DNA of 64,000 nt from Cinnamomum chago. Its lineage: Eukaryota > Streptophyta > Magnoliopsida > Laurales > Lauraceae. The notes beneath the pieces were generated by a model, which saw only the letters and a list, made by a program, of their open reading frames with translations, was not told the DNA's origin and did no database searches. Made by a program: the position numbers and the translations under genes. Shown piece by piece: positions 51,192 to 63,709 of this stretch; positions within the stretch are counted from its first letter, which is position 1; each line of letters starts with the position of its first letter. The stretch covers positions 23,636,501 through 23,700,500 of the forward strand of contig CP142457.1 of the NCBI GenBank assembly GCA_038049695.1. Direction: 5' to 3'.

Positions 51192-54100
51192 ACTTGATCC
51201 CGGATATTTCTAGAGGTTGACTTTGTACACAGAGTCGCAACAAACAAGGTGTGGAGTCAACAATTTCCTAGTGCCGCAAAGATTCTGCTTTACTACATAA
51301 GTATCGTACGTCCCGCGCGAAGTTCGGGTTTTCTCCTTTACAACCAGAGAACTCCCCGAAAGTGTTTACCATACCCAAGGTTCGCCCGAAACCCGTTTTA
51401 AACCGAGAAGTAGCTCGAAATATCCTAAAATGTGCATCTCAACCCAGAATACCTTCAAATGGATTTCGAGGCGTGAGAGAAGAGAAGGACACCCGAAACC
51501 CCTTCTAGAGTAAAACGTCATCCTGGAATTCTCTAGAGGGAGTCTTTGGACCAAGAGTCGCATTAAAACACAGTGTAGAGTCAACCATATGCTCGAGCCG
51601 CATAGATTGTGTTTTCGTACTAAAGGACCGTACGACCCGCACGAAGTTCGGGTTTCCGCCTTTACAAACACTGAACTCCCCGAATGTGTCTTCCCTACCC
51701 AAGATTCGTCCGAAACCCGTTTTAAACCGAAAAGTAGCTCGAAATATCTTAAAGAGCGCATCTCAACCCAGAATCCCTTCAAATGGATTTGGAGCCGTAA
51801 GGAAAGATAGAGACACCCGAAACCCCATTTAGAGTAAAACGCAATCCCGGAGTATTCCAAACGGAGTCTTTGGACCAAGAGTCGCATGAAACACAGTGTT
51901 GAGTCAACAACTTTGTAGAGCCGCACAGATTATGTTTTCGTTCAAAAGTACCGTACGACCATCGCACGAAGTTCCGGTTCTCGCCCTGGCAAACACTGAA
52001 CTCCCCGAAAGTGATTTCCACACCCAAGACTCGCCCGAAACCCGTAGTAAGCCGAAGTGTAGCTCGGAACATCCTAAAAATCGCATCTCATCGCAAAATC
52101 CCTTCATATGGATTTAGAGGCGTACGACAAGACAGGGACATCCGAAACCCCTTTTAGTTTAAAACTTGATCCCGGATATTTCTAGAGGTTGACTTTGTAC
52201 ACAGAGTCGCATCAAACAAGGTGTGGAGTCAACAATTTCGTAGTGCCGCAAAGATTCTGCTTTACTACATAAGTATCGTACGTCCCGCGCGAAGTTCGGG
52301 TTTTCTCCTTTACAACCAGAGAACTCCCCGAAAGTGTTTACCATACCCAAGGTTCGCCCGAAACCCGTTTTCAACCGAGAAATAGCTCGAAATATCCTAA
52401 AATGTGCATCTCAACCCAGAATACCTTCAAATGGATTTCGAGGCGTGAGACAAGAGAAGGACACCCGAAACCCCTTCTAGAGTAAAACGTCATCCTGGAA
52501 TTCTCTAGAGGGAGTCTTTGGACCAAGAGTCGCATTAAAACACAGTGTAGAGTCAACCTTATGCTCGAGCCGCATAGATTGTGTTTTCGTACTAAAGGAC
52601 CGTACGACCCGCACGAAGTTCGGGTTTCCGCCTTTACAAACACTGAACTCCCCGAATGTGTCTTCCCTACCCAAGATTCGCCCGAAACCCGTTTTAAACC
52701 GAAAAGTAGCTCGAAATATCTTAAAGAGCGCATCTCAACCCAGAATCCCTTCAAATGGATTTGGAGCCGTAAGGAAAGATAGAGACGCCCGAAACCCCAT
52801 TTAGAGTAAAACGCAATCCCGGATTATTCCAAACGGAGTCTTTGGACCAAGAGTCGCATGAAACACAGTGTTGAGTCAACAACTTTCTAGAGCCGCACAG
52901 ATTATGTTTTCGTTCAAAAGTACCGTACGACCCTCGCACGAAGTTCCGGTTCTCGCCCTGGCAAACACTGAACTCCCCGAAAGTGATTTCCACACCCAAG
53001 ACTCGCTCGAAACCCGTAGTAAACCGAAGTGTAGCTCGGAAAATCCTAAAAATCGCATCTCATCGCAAAATCCCTTCATATGGATTTAGAGGCGTACGAC
53101 AAGACTGGGACATCCGAAACCCCTTTTAGTTTAAAACTTGATCCCGGATATTTCTAGAGGTTGACTTTGTACACAGAGTCGCAACAAACAAGGTGTGGAG
53201 TCAACAATTTCCTAGTGCCGCATAGATTCTGCTTTACTACATAAGTATCGTACGTCCCGCGCGAAGTTCGGGTTTTCTCCTTTACAACCAGAGAACTCCC
53301 CGAAAGTGTTTACCATACCCAAGGTTCGCCCGAAACCCGTTTTAAACCGAGAAGTAGCTCGAAATATCCTAAAATGTGCATCTCAACCCAGAATACCTTC
53401 AAATGGATTTCGAGGCGTGAGACAAGAGAAGGACACCCGAAACCCCTTCTAGAGTAAAACGTGATCCTGGAATTCTCTAGAGGGAGTCTTTGGACCAAGA
53501 GTCGCATTAAAACACAGTGTAGAGTCAACCATATGCTCGAGCCGCATAGATTGTGTTTTCGTACTAAAGGACCGTACGACCCGCACGAAGTTCGGGTTTC
53601 CGCCTTTACAAACACTGAACTCCCCGAATGTGTCTTCCCTACCCAAGATTCGCCCGAAACCCGTTTTAAACCGAAAAGTAGCTCGAAATATCTTAAAGAG
53701 CGCATCTCAACCCAGAATCCCTTCAAATGGATTTGGAGCCGTAAGGAAAGATAGAGACACCCGAAACCCCATTTAGAGTAAAACGCAATCCCGGATTATT
53801 CCAAACGGAGTCTTTGGACCAAGAGTCGCATGAAACACAGTGTTGAGTCAACAACTTTGTAGAGCCGCACAGATTATGTTTTCGTTCAAAAGTACCGTAC
53901 GACCCTCGCACGAAGTTCCGGTTCTCGCCCTGGCAAACACTGAACTCCCCGAAAGTGATTTCCACACCCAAGACTCGCCCGAAACCCGTAGTAAGCCGAA
54001 GTGTAGCTCGGAACATCCTAAAAATCGCATCTCATCCCAAAATCCCTTCATATGGATTTAGAGGCGTACGACAAGACAGGGACATCCGAAACCCCTTTTA

Positions 54101-55079
54101 GTTTAAAACTTGATCCCGGATATTTCTAGAGGTTGACTTTGTACACAGAGTCGCAACAAACAAGGTGTGGAGTCAACAATTTCCTAGTGCCGCAAAGATT
54201 CTGCTTTACTACATAAGTATCGTACGTCCCGCGCGAAGTTCGGGTTTTCTCCTTTACAACCAGAGAACTCCCCGAAAGTGTTTACCATACCCAAGGTTCG
54301 CCCGAAACCCGTTTTAAACCGAGAAGTAGCTCGAAATATCCTAAAATGTGCATCTCAACCCAGAATACCTTCAAATGGATTTCGAGGCGTGAGACAAGAG
54401 AAGGACACCCGAAACCCCTTCTAGAGTAAAACGTCATCCTGGAATTCTCTAGAGGGAGTCTTTGGACCAAGAGTCGCATTAAAACACAGTGTAGAGTCAA
54501 CCTTATGCTCGAGCCGCATAGATTGTGTTTTCGTACTAAAGGACCGTACGACCCGCACGAAGTTCGGGTTTCCGCCTTTACAAACACTGAACTCCCCGAA
54601 TGTGTCTTCCCTACCCAAGATTCGCCCGAAACCCGTTTTAAACCGAAAAGTAGCTCGAAATATCTTAAAGAGCGCATCTCAACCCAGAATCCCTTCAAAT
54701 GGATTTGGAGCCGTAAGGAAAGATAGAGACACCCGAAACCCCATTTAGAGTAAAACGCAATCCCGGAGTATTCCAAACGGAGTCTTTGGAGCAAGAGTCG
54801 CATGAAACATAGTGTTGGGTCAACAACTTTCTAGAGCCGCACAGATTATGTTTTCGTTCAAAAGTACCGTACGACCCTCGCACGAAGTTCCGGTTCTCGC
54901 CCTGGCAAACACTGAACTCCCCGAAAGTGATTTCCACACCCAAGACTCGCCCGAAACCCGTAGTAAGCCGAAGTGTAGCTCGGAACATCCTAAAAATCGC
55001 ATCTCATCCCAAAATCCCTTCATATGGATTTAGAGGCGTACGACAAGACAGGGACATCCGAAACCCCTTTTAGTTTAAA
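51192..55079 (+). repeat. HOR units 54-57, holding copy 1 of a 3,887-bp-offset duplication
   Basis: Starts are 51192, 52164, 53136 and 54108. Unit 54 mixes an L mark in A (gagagaag) with D marks in B and C (attcgtccg, tttgtag) plus ccatcgcacg. Unit 55 has gcatcaaac, tttcgtag and cgttttcaacc in A and ggaaaatcc in C. Unit 56 has acgtgatcc. Unit 57 has ggagcaagag (g at 54791) and acatagtgttggg in C. The match to units 58-61 runs from about 51.7 to 54.8 kb. Confidence 0.85.
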
Positions 55080-57994
55080 ACTTGATCCCGGATATTTCTA
55101 GAGGTTGACTTTGTACACAGAGTCGCAACAAACAAGGTGTGGAGTCAACAATTTCCTAGTGCCGCATAGATTCTGCTTTACTACATAAGTATCGTACGTC
55201 CCGCGCGAAGTTTAGGTTTTCTCCTTTACAACCAGAGAACTCCCCGAAAGTGTTTACCATACCCAAGGTTCGCCCGAAACCCGTTTTAAACCGAGAAGTA
55301 GCTCGAAATATCCTAAAATGTGCATCTCAACCCAGAATACCTTCAAATGGATTTCGAGGCGTGAGACAAGAGAAGGACACCCGAAACCCCTTCTAGAGTA
55401 AAACGTGATCCTGGAATTCTCTAGAAGGAGTCTTTGGACCAAGAGTCGCATTAAAACACAGTGTAGAGTCAACCATATGCTCGAGCCGCATAGATTGTGT
55501 TTTCGTACTGAAGGACCGTACGACCCGCACGAAGTTCGGGTTTCCGCCTTTACAAGCACTGAACTCCCCGAATGTGTCTTCCCTACCCAAGATTCGCCCG
55601 AAACCCGTTTTAAACCGAAAAGTAGCTCGAAATATCTTAAAGAGCGCTCTCAACCCAGAATCCCTTCAAATGGATTTGGAGCCGTAAGGAAAGATAGAGA
55701 CACCCGAAACCCCATTTAGAGTAAAACGCAATCCCGGAGTATTCCAAACGGAGTCTTTGGACCAAGAGTCGCATGAAACACAGTGTTGAGTCAACAACTT
55801 TGTAGAGCCGCACAGATTATGTTTTCGTTCAAAAGTACCGTACGACCATCGCACGAAGTTCCGGTTCTCGCCCTGGCAAACACTGAACTCCCCGAAAGTG
55901 ATTTCCACACCCAAGACTCGCCCGAAACCCGTAGTAAGCCGAAGTGTAGCTCGGAACATCCTAAAAATCGCATCTCATCGCAAAATCCCTTCATATGGAT
56001 TTAGAGGCGTACGACAAGACAGGGACATCCGAAACCCCTTTTAGTTTAAAACTTGATCCCGGATATTTCTAGAGGTTGACTTTGTACACAGAGTCGCATC
56101 AAACAAGGTGTGGAGTCAACAATTTCGTAGTGCCGCAAAGATTCTGCTTTACTACATAAGTATCGTACGTCCCGCGCGAAGTTCGGGTTTTCTCCTTTAC
56201 AACCAGAGAACTCCCCGAAAGTGTTTACCATACCCAAGGTTCGCCCGAAACCCGTTTTCAACCGAGAAATAGCTCGAAATATCCTAAAATGTGCATCTCA
56301 ACCCAGAATACCTTCAAATGGATTTCGAGGCGTGAGACAAGAGAAGGACACCCGAAACCCCTTCTAGAGTAAAACGTCATCCTGGAATTCTCTAGAGGGA
56401 GTCTTTGGACCAAGAGTCGCATTAAAACACAGTGTAGAGTCAACCTTATGCTCGAGCCGCATAGATTGTGTTTTCGTACTAAAGGACCGTACGACCCGCA
56501 CGAAGTTCGGGTTTCCGCCTTTACAAACACTGAACTCCCCGAATGTGTCTTCCCTACCCAAGATTCGCCCGAAACCCGTTTTAAACCGAAAAGTAGCTCG
56601 AAATATCTTAAAGAGCGCATCTCAACCCAGAATCCCTTCAAATGGATTTGGAGCCGTAAGGAAAGATAGAGACGCCCGAAACCCCATTTAGAGTAAAACG
56701 CAATCCCGGATTATTCCAAACGGAGTCTTTGGACCAAGAGTCGCATGAAACACAGTGTTGAGTCAACAACTTTCTAGAGCCGCACAGATTATGTTTTCGT
56801 TCAAAAGTACCGTACGACCCTCGCACGAAGTTCCGGTTCTCGCCCTGGCAAACACTGAACTCCCCGAAAGTGATTTCCACACCCAAGACTCGCTCGAAAC
56901 CCGTAGTAAACCGAAGTGTAGCTCGGAAAATCCTAAAAATCGCATCTCATCGCAAAATCCCTTCATATGGATTTAGAGGCGTACGACAAGACTGGGACAT
57001 CCGAAACCCCTTTTAGTTTAAAACTTGATCCCGGATATTTCTAGAGGTTGACTTTGTACACAGAGTCGCAACAAACAAGGTGTGGAGTCAACAATTTCCT
57101 AGTGCCGCATAGATTCTGCTTTACTACATAAGTATCGTACGTCCCGCGCGAAGTTCGGGTTTTCTCCTTTACAACCAGAGAACTCCCCGAAAGTGTTTAC
57201 CATACCCAAGGTTCGCCCGAAACCCGTTTTAAACCGAGAAGTAGCTCGAAATATCCTAAAATGTGCATCTCAACCCAGAATACCTTCAAATGGATTTCGA
57301 GGCGTGAGACAAGAGAAGGACACCCGAAACCCCTTCTAGAGTAAAACGTGATCCTGGAATTCTCTAGAGGGAGTCTTTGGACCAAGAGTCGCATTAAAAC
57401 ACAGTGTAGAGTCAACCATATGCTCGAGCCGCATAGATTGTGTTTTCGTACTAAAGGACCGTACGACCCGCACGAAGTTCGGGTTTCCGCCTTTACAAAC
57501 ACTGAACTCCCCGAATGTGTCTTCCCTACCCAAGATTCGCCCGAAACCCGTTTTAAACAGAAAAGTAGCTCGAAATATCTTAAAGAGCGCATCTCAACCC
57601 AGAATCCCTTCAAATGGATTTGGAGCCGTAAGGAAAGATAGAGACACCCGAAACCCCATTTAGAGTAAAACGCAATCCCGGATTATTCCAAACGGAGTCT
57701 TTGGACCAAGAGTCGCATGAAACACAGTGTTGAGTCAACAACTTTGTAGAGCCGCACAGATTATGTTTTCGTTCAAAAGTACCGTACGACCCTCGGACGA
57801 AGTTCCGGTTCTCGCCCTGGCAAACACTGAACTCCCCGAAAGTGATTTCCACACCCAAGACTCGCCCGAAACCCGTAGTAAGCCGAAGTGTAGCTCGGAA
57901 CATCCTAAAAATCGCATCTCATCCCAAAATCCCTTCATATGGATTTAGAGGCGTACGACAAGACAGGGACATCCGAAACCCCTTTTAGTTTAAA
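55080..57994 (+). repeat. HOR units 58-60, part of copy 2 of the 3,887-bp-offset duplication
   Basis: Starts are 55080 (971 bp), 56051 and 57023. Unit 58 lacks one base at about 55647 (gagcgctctc), has aagtttagg at the A dyad, and its C matches unit 54. Unit 59 repeats all the rare A and C marks of unit 55, and unit 60 repeats unit 56 with private aaacagaaa and ctcggacg. Confidence 0.85.
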
Positions 57995-59291
57995 ACTTGA
58001 TCCCGGATATTTCTAGAGGTTGACTTTGTACACAGAGTCGCAACAAACAAGGTGTGGAGTCAACAATTTCCTAGTGCCGCAAAGATTCTGCTTTACTACA
58101 TAAGTATCGTACGTCCCGCGCGAAGTTCGGGTTTTCTCCTTTACAACCAGAGAACTCCCCGAAAGTGTTTACCATACCCAAGGTTCGCCCGAAACCCGTT
58201 TTAAACCGAGAAGTAGCTCGAAATATCCTAAAATGTGCATCTCAACCCAGAATACCTTCAAATGGATTTCGAGGCGTGAGACAAGAGAAGGACACCCGAA
58301 ACCCCTTCTAGAGTAAAACGTCATCCTGGAATTCTCTAGAGGGAGTCTTTGGACCAAGAGTCGCATTAAAACACAGTGTAGAGTCAACCTTATGCTCGAG
58401 CCGCATAGATTGTGTTTTCGTACTAAAGGACCGTACGACCCGCACGAAGTTCGGGTTTCCGCCTTTACAAACACTGAACTCCCCGAATGTGTCTTCCCTA
58501 CCCAAGATTCGCCCGAAACCCGTTTTAAACCGAAAAGTAGCTCGAAATATCTTAAAGAGCGCATCTCAACCCAGAATCCCTTCAAATGGATTTGGAGCCG
58601 TAAGGAAAGATAGAGACACCCGAAACCCCATTTAGAGTAAAACGCAATCCCGGAGTATTCCAAACGGAGTCTTTGGAGCAAGAGTCGCATTAAAACACAG
58701 TGTAGAGTCAACCATATGCTCGAGCCGCATAGATTGTGTTTTCGTACTAAAAGGACCGTACGACCCGCACGAAGTTCGGGTTTCCGCCTTTACAAACACT
58801 GAACTCCCCGAATGTGTCTTCCCTACCCAAGATTCGCCCGAAACCCGTTTTAAACCGAAAAGTAGCTCGAAATATCTTAAAGAGCGCATCTCAACCCAGA
58901 ATCCCTTCAAATGGATTTGGAGCCGTAAGGAAAGATAGAGACGCCCGAAACCCCATTTAGAGTAAAACGCAATCCCGGAGTATTCCAAACGGAGTCTTTG
59001 GACCAAGAGTCGCATGAAACATAGTGTTGGGTCAACAACTTTCTAGAGCCGCACAGATTATGTTTTCGTTCAAAAGTACCGTACGACCCTCGCACGAAGT
59101 TCCGGTTCTCGCCCTGGCAAACACTGAACTCCCCGAAAGTGATTTCCACACCCAAGACTCGCCCGAAACCCGTAGTAAGCCGAACTGTAGCTCGGAACAT
59201 CCTAAAAATCGCATCTCATCCCAAAATCCCTTCATATGGATTTAGAGGCGTACGACAAGACAGGGACATCCGAAACCCCTTTTAGTTTAAA
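57995..59291 (+). repeat. HOR unit 61, 1,297-bp tetramer (A, B, C/B hybrid, C)
   Basis: After normal A and B, a C monomer starts with cggagtatt and the mark ggagcaagag (g at 58678, as in unit 57), then becomes B from the B-specific t at 58691. The exchange is thus in 58679-58690, inside the stretch where B and C starts agree. A further B body, with one extra a (58749-58752), and a full C follow. Net gain over a normal unit is 325 bp, one monomer plus one base. Confidence 0.92.
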
Positions 59292-60263
59292 ACTTGATCC
59301 CGGATATTTCTAGAGGTTGACTTTGTACACAGAGTCGCAACAAACAAGGTGTGGAGTCAACAATTTCCTAGTGCCGCATAGATTCTGCTTTACTACATAA
59401 GTATCGTACGTCCCGCGCGAAGTTCGGGTTTTCTCCTTTACAACCAGAGAACTCCCCGAAAGTGTTTACCATACCCAAGGTTCGCCCGAAACCCGTTTTA
59501 AACCGAGAAGTAGCTCGAAATATCCTAAAATGTGCATCTCAACCCAGAATACCTTCAAATGGATTTCGAGGCGTGAGACAAGAGAAGGACACCCGAAACC
59601 CCTTCTAGAGTAAAACGTGATCCTGGAATTCTCTAGAGGGACTCTTTGGACCAAGAGTCGCATTAAAACACAGTGTAGAGTCAACCATATGCTCGAGCCG
59701 CATAGATTGTGTTTTCGTACTAAAGGACCGTACGACCCGCACGAAGTTCGGGTTTCCGCCTTTACAAACACTGAACTCCCCGAATGTGTCTTCCCTACCC
59801 AAGATTCGCCCGAAACCCGTTTTAAACCGAAAAGTAGCTCGAAATATCTTAAAGAGCGCATCTCAACCCAGAATCCCTTCAAATGGATTTGGAGCCGTAA
59901 GGAAAGATAGAGACACCCGAAACCCCATTTAGAGTAAAACGCAATCCCGGATTATTCCAAACGGAGTCTTTGGACCAAGAGTCGCATGAAACACAGTGTT
60001 GAGTCAACAACTTTCTAGAGCCGCACAGATTATGTTTTTGTTAAAAAGTACCGTACGACCCTCGCACGAAGTTCCGGTTCTCGCCCTGGCAAACACTGAA
60101 CTCCCCGAAAGTGATTTCCACACCAATGACTCGCTCGAAACCCGTAGTAAACCGAAGTGTAGCTCGGAACATCCTAAAAATCGCATCTCATCCCAAAATC
60201 CCTTCATATGGATTTAGAGGCGTACGAAAAGACTGGGACACCCGAAACCCCTTTTAGTTTAAA
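59292..60263 (+). repeat. HOR unit 62, 972 bp, diverged right-end type
   Basis: Marks are gccgcatag in A, acgtgatcc and gggactctttgg in B, and tttttgttaaaaagt, caccaatgac, ctcgctcg, acgaaaagactggg and gacacccg in C. Nearly all recur in unit 65 at +2,533 bp. Confidence 0.88.
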
Positions 60264-61176
60264 ACTTGATCCCGGATATTTCTAGAGGTTGACTTTGTAC
60301 ACAGAGTCGCAAGAAACACGGTGTGGAGTCAACAATTTCCTAGTGCCGCAAAGATTCTGCTTTACTACAAAAGTATCGTACGTCCCGCGCGAAGTTCGGG
60401 TTTTCTCCTTTACAACCAGAGAACTCCCCGAAAGTGTTTACCATACCCAAGGTTCGCCCGAAACCCGTTTTAAACCGAGAAGTAGCTCGAAATATCCTAA
60501 AAGGTGCATCCTAACACAGAATACCTTCAAATGGATTTCGAGGCGTGAGACAAGAGAAGGACACCCGAAACCCCCTTCTAGAGTAAAACGTGATCCTGGA
60601 ATTCTCTAGAGGGAGTCTTTGGACCAAGAGTCGCATTAAAACACAGTGTAGAGTCCACCATATGCTCGAGCCGCATAGATCGTGTTTTCGTACTAAAGGA
60701 CCGTACGACCCGCACGAAGTTCGGGTTTCCGCTTTTACAAACACTGAACTCCCCGAATGTGTCTTCCGTACCCAAGATTCGCAGAATCCCTTCAAATGGA
60801 TTTGGAGCCGTAAGGAAAGATAGAGACACCCGAAACCCCATTTAGAGTAAAACGCAATCCCGGATTATTCCAAACGGAGTCTTTGGACCAAGAGTCGCAT
60901 GAAACACAGTGTTGAGTCAACAACTTTCTAGAGCCGCACAGATTATGTTTTCGTTCAAAAGTACCGTACGACCCTCGCACGAAGTTCCGGTTCTCGCCCT
61001 GGCAAACACTGAACTCCCCGAAAGTGATTTCCACACCCAAGATTCGCCCGAAACCCGTGGTAAACCGAAGTGTAGCTCGGAACATCCTAAAAATCGCATC
61101 TCATCCCAAAATCCCTTCATATGGATTTAGAGGCGTACGACAAGACAGGGACATCCGAAACCCCTTTTAGTTTAAA
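60264..61176 (+). repeat. HOR unit 63, 913 bp (60-bp loss in B)
   Basis: B jumps from gattcgc to agaatccc at about 60781-60782. This removes 60 bp, including most of the conserved cgcccgaaacccg core and the gtagctcg block, and leaves a 1-bp ambiguity (c) at the join. A has one extra c (ccccctt, about 60580), and agaaacacgg, ctacaaaag and aaaaggtgc as further marks. C has aagattcgcccg and cccgtggtaaacc. Confidence 0.92.
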
Positions 61177-61824
61177 ACTTGATCCCGGATATTTCTAGAG
61201 GTTGACTTTGTACACAGAGTCGCAACAAACAAGGTGTGGAGTCAACAATTTCCTAGTGCCGCAAAGATTCTGCTTTACTACATAAGTATCGTACGTCCCG
61301 CGCGAAGTTCGGGTTTTCTCCTTTACAACCAGAGAACTCCCCGAAAGTGTTTACCATACCCAAGGTTCGCCCGAAACCCGTTTTAAACCGAAAAGTAGCT
61401 CGAAATATCTTAAAGAGCGCATCTCAACCCAGAATCCCTTCAAATGGATTTGGAGCCGTAAGGAAAGATAGAGACGCCCGAAACCCCATTTAGAGTAAAA
61501 CGCAATCCCGGAGTATTCCAAACGGAGTCTTTGGACCAAGAGTCGCATGAAACATAGTGTTGGGTCAACAACTTTCTAGAGCCGCACAGATTATGTTTTC
61601 GTTCAAAAGTACCGTACGACCCTCGCACGAAGTTCCGGTTCTCGCCCTGGCAAACACTGAACTCCCCGAAAGTGATTTCCACACCCAAGACTCGCCCGAA
61701 ACCCGTAGTAAGCCGAACTGTAGCTCGGAACATCCTAAAAATCGCATCTCATCCCAAAATCCCTTCATATGGATTTAGAGGCGTACGACAAGACAGGGAC
61801 ATCCGAAACCCCTTTTAGTTTAAA
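61177..61824 (+). repeat. HOR unit 64, 648-bp dimer (A/B hybrid + C)
   Basis: A-specific bases last to 61365 (caagg) and B-specific bases start at 61392 (ccgaaaag), so the exchange is within 61366-61391, the 26-bp A/B identity tract. This is a different place from unit 51. Its B part and C match the end of unit 61 at +2,533 bp (acatagtgttggg, cgaactgtagc). Confidence 0.93.
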
Positions 61825-62796
61825 ACTTGATCCCGGATATTTCTAGAGGTTGACTTTGTACACAGAGTCGCAACAAACAAGGTGTGGAGTCAACAATTTC
61901 CTAGTGCCGCATAGATTCTGCTTTACTACATAAGTATCGTACGTCCCGCGCGAAGTTCGGGTTTTCTCCTTTACAACCAGAGAACTCCCCGAAAGTGTTT
62001 ACCATACCCAAGGTTCGCCCGAAACCCGTTTTAAACCGAGAAGTAGCTCGAAATATCCTAAAATGTGCATCTCAACCCAGAATACCTTCAAATGGATTTC
62101 GAGGCGTGAGACAAGAGAAGGACACCCGAAACCCCTTCTAGAGTAAAACGTGATCCTGGAATTCTCTAGAGGGACTCTTTGGACCAAGAGTCGCATTAAA
62201 ACACAGTGTAGAGTCAACCATATGCTCGAGCCGCATAGATTGTGTTTTCGTACTAAAGGACCGTACGACCCGCACGAAGTTCGGGTTTCCGCCTTTACAA
62301 ACACTGAACTCCCCGAATGTGTCTTCCCTACCCAAGATTCGCCCGAAACCCGTTTTAAACCGAAAAGTAGCTCGAAATATCTTAAAGAGCGCATCTCAAC
62401 CCAGAATCCCTTCAAATGGATTTGGAGCCGTAAGGAAAGATAGAGACACCCGAAACCCCATTTAGAGTAAAACGCAATCCCGGATTATTCCAAACGGAGT
62501 CTTTGGACCAAGAGTCGCATGAAACACAGTGTTGAGTCAACAACTTTCTAGAGCCGCACAGATTATGTTTTTGTTAAAAAGTACCGTACGACCCTCGCAC
62601 GAAGTTCCGGTTCTCGCCCTGGCAAACACTGAACTCCCCGAAAGTGATTTCCACACCAAAGACTCGCTCGAAACCCGTAGTAAACCGAAGTGTAGCTCGG
62701 AACATCCTAAAAATCGCATCTCATCCCAAAATCCCTTCATATGGATTTAGAGGCGTACGAAAAGACTGGGACACCCGAAACCCCTTTTAGTTTAAA
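61825..62796 (+). repeat. HOR unit 65, copy of unit 62
   Basis: It repeats the rare marks of unit 62 (gggactctttgg, tttttgttaaaaagt, acgaaaagactggg, gacacccg). One noted difference is caccaaagac instead of caccaatgac. Confidence 0.88.
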
Positions 62797-63709
62797 ACTT
62801 GATCCCGGATATTTCTAGAGGTTGACTTTGTACACAGAGTCGCAAGAAACACGGTGTGGAGTCAACAATTTCCTAGTGCCGCAAAGATTCTGCTTTACTA
62901 CAAAAGTATCGTACGTCCCGCGCGAAGTTCGGGTTTTCTCCTTTACAACCAGAGAACTCCCCGAAAGTGTTTACCATACCCAAGGTTCGCCCGAAACCCG
63001 TTTTAAACCGAGAAGTAGCTCGAAATATCCTAAAAGGTGCATCTTAACACAGAATACCTTCAAATGGATTTCGAGGCGTGAGACAAGAGAAGGACACCCG
63101 AAACCCCCTTCTAGAGTAAAACGTGATCCTGGAATTCTCTAGAGGGAGTCTTTGGACCAAGAGTCGCATTAAAACACAGTGTAGAGTCCACCATATGCTC
63201 GAGCCGCATAGATCGTGTTTTCGTACTAAAGGACCGTACGACCCGCACGAAGTTCGGGTTTCCGCTTTTACAAACACTGAACTCCCCGAATGTGTCTTCC
63301 GTACCCAAGATTCGCAGAATCCCTTCAAATGGATTTGGAGCCGTAAGGAAAGATAGAGACACCCGAAACCCCATTTAGAGTAAAACGCAATCCCGGATTA
63401 TTCCAAACGGAGTCTTTGGACCAAGAGTCGCATGAAACACAGTGTTGAGTCAACAACTTTCTAGAGCCGCACAGATTATGTTTTCGTTCAAAAGTACCGT
63501 ACGACCCTCGCACGAAGTTCCGGTTCTCGCCCTGGCAAACACTGAACTCCCCGAAAGTGATTTCCACACCCAAGATTCGCCCGAAACCCGTGGTAAACCG
63601 AAGTGTAGCTCGGAACATCCTAAAAATCGCATCTCATCCCAAAATCCCTTCATATGGATTTAGAGGCGTACGACAAGACAGGGACATCCGAAACCCCTTT
63701 TAGTTTAAA
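62797..63709 (+). repeat. HOR unit 66, 913 bp, copy of unit 63
   Basis: It has the same 60-bp loss in B (join at about 63314-63315), the same extra c in A and the same agaaacacgg and ctacaaaag marks as unit 63. It differs in A by atcttaacac where unit 63 has atcctaacac. Confidence 0.92.
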
